From contig CATXEA010000049.1 of assembly GCA_958367245.1 (NCBI GenBank), positions 1 to 6,061 on the forward strand: DNA of 6,061 bases, written 5' to 3'. This DNA comes from an uncultured Blautia sp. (GTDB lineage: Bacteria; Bacillota; Clostridia; Lachnospirales; Lachnospiraceae). Both the position numbers and the translations under genes were made by a program. Within the stretch, counting starts at the first letter, position 1. Each line of letters begins with the position of its first letter. The notes under the pieces are model-generated. The model did not search any database and had not been told where the DNA came from. It worked only from the letters and a program-made list of their open reading frames with translations. Shown one piece after another: positions 5,961-6,061 of the stretch.

Positions 5961-6017
5961 TGAAAATTTCATATACGTCCATGTACCTCAGCAGGATAGA
6001 GGGTTCGCCTCCTAAGG
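5924..6017. repeat. 12-bp direct repeat shared by the two tRNA-like sequences
   Basis: CGCCTCCTAAGG occurs at 5924-5935 and 6006-6017, 82 bp apart, and covers the anticodon loop. Bases before it also align (GGATA at the same offset), as expected for related tRNAs, but similarity stops just after it. This is the pattern expected of an attachment-site core for a tRNA-targeting integrase, though no integrase is in the window. Confidence 0.4.
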
Positions 6018-6061
6018 AGGAACCAAGGTTATCACTTCCTGAAAAAACTTTTGGGTTCAAA
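5977..6061 (+). pseudogene. tRNA-Arg(CCU)-like sequence 2, abnormal and cut by window end
   Basis: From 5977 a second tRNA-like 5' half appears: acceptor strand GTCCATG, TA at 8-9, D-stem CCTC/GAGG around AGCAGGATA, and anticodon loop CTCCTAA (6009-6015). The expected pairing partner of TTCGC (6004-6008) is replaced by GGAGG, with clashes at pairs 30-40 and 29-41. A T-arm-like GGGTTCAAA appears only at 6053-6061, so any cloverleaf would carry about 20 extra bases between the anticodon loop and the T-arm, and the 3' end lies outside the window. An alternative fold is GGTT..CCTCC-TAA-GGAGG-AACC (6002-6024). CTGAA (6039-6043) could weakly replace the missing anticodon-stem strand. It could be an interrupted tRNA or an unrelated structured RNA. 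Confidence 0.45.

Noticed and set aside
6025..6040. Resemblance of GGTTATCACTTCCT to the 3' end of 16S rRNA
   Set aside because: Needs a 2-base gap and a mismatch over a very short stretch; no other rRNA sequence is nearby.
5918..6061. Open + strand frame through the tRNA-like region to the window end, with ATG at 5981
   Set aside because: 48 open codons are not unusual, no ribosome binding site precedes the ATG, and the translation is unfamiliar; undecidable without downstream sequence.

Overview
The window looks like an origin-proximal stretch of chromosome from a low-GC Firmicute, most likely a Clostridia of the Lachnospiraceae type. The evidence is a soj/spo0J-type parA-parB pair, two perfect parS sites, strong AGGAGG ribosome binding sites, TTG starts, and two Clostridia-typical conserved hypothetical families (DUF4446 and DUF3881). 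No species can be named from the sequence alone.

Layout. Positions 1-896 are AT-rich and hold no gene I can support; they contain an imperfect hairpin (439-460) and a 22-bp dyad (660-681). A perfect parS (897-914) lies just upstream of an extended -10 promoter, followed by parA (1046-1813, TTG start), parB (1813-2769, one-base overlap) and a DUF4446 membrane-anchored protein (2783-3304). After a 206-bp gap with its own candidate promoter comes serS, with archaeal-like sequence features (3511-4806), then a DUF3881 protein (4840-5715, TTG start). All genes are on the + strand. A second perfect parS (5739-5756), a decayed tandem copy of it, and a 14-bp-stem terminator (5792-5825) close the block.

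The last 200 bases are the most unusual part. A sigma-A-like promoter (5846-5874) leads into two tandem tRNA-Arg(CCU)-like sequences (from 5896 and 5977). Each has a good D-arm and a CTCCTAA anticodon loop, but the sequence stops fitting a tRNA at the same base, just after the anticodon loop. They share a 12-bp identical core 82 bp apart.

How it works together. ParB loads on parS as a CTP-dependent clamp, ParA is its ATPase partner, and together they segregate and organise the origin region. The parS sites bracket the block, so ParB spreading could cover parAB, serS and the DUF genes. Two perfect DnaA boxes inside parA and parB suggest a further link to replication initiation. SerRS is a translation enzyme that appears to be a passenger here, probably with its own promoter; DUF4446 and DUF3881 have no assigned function.
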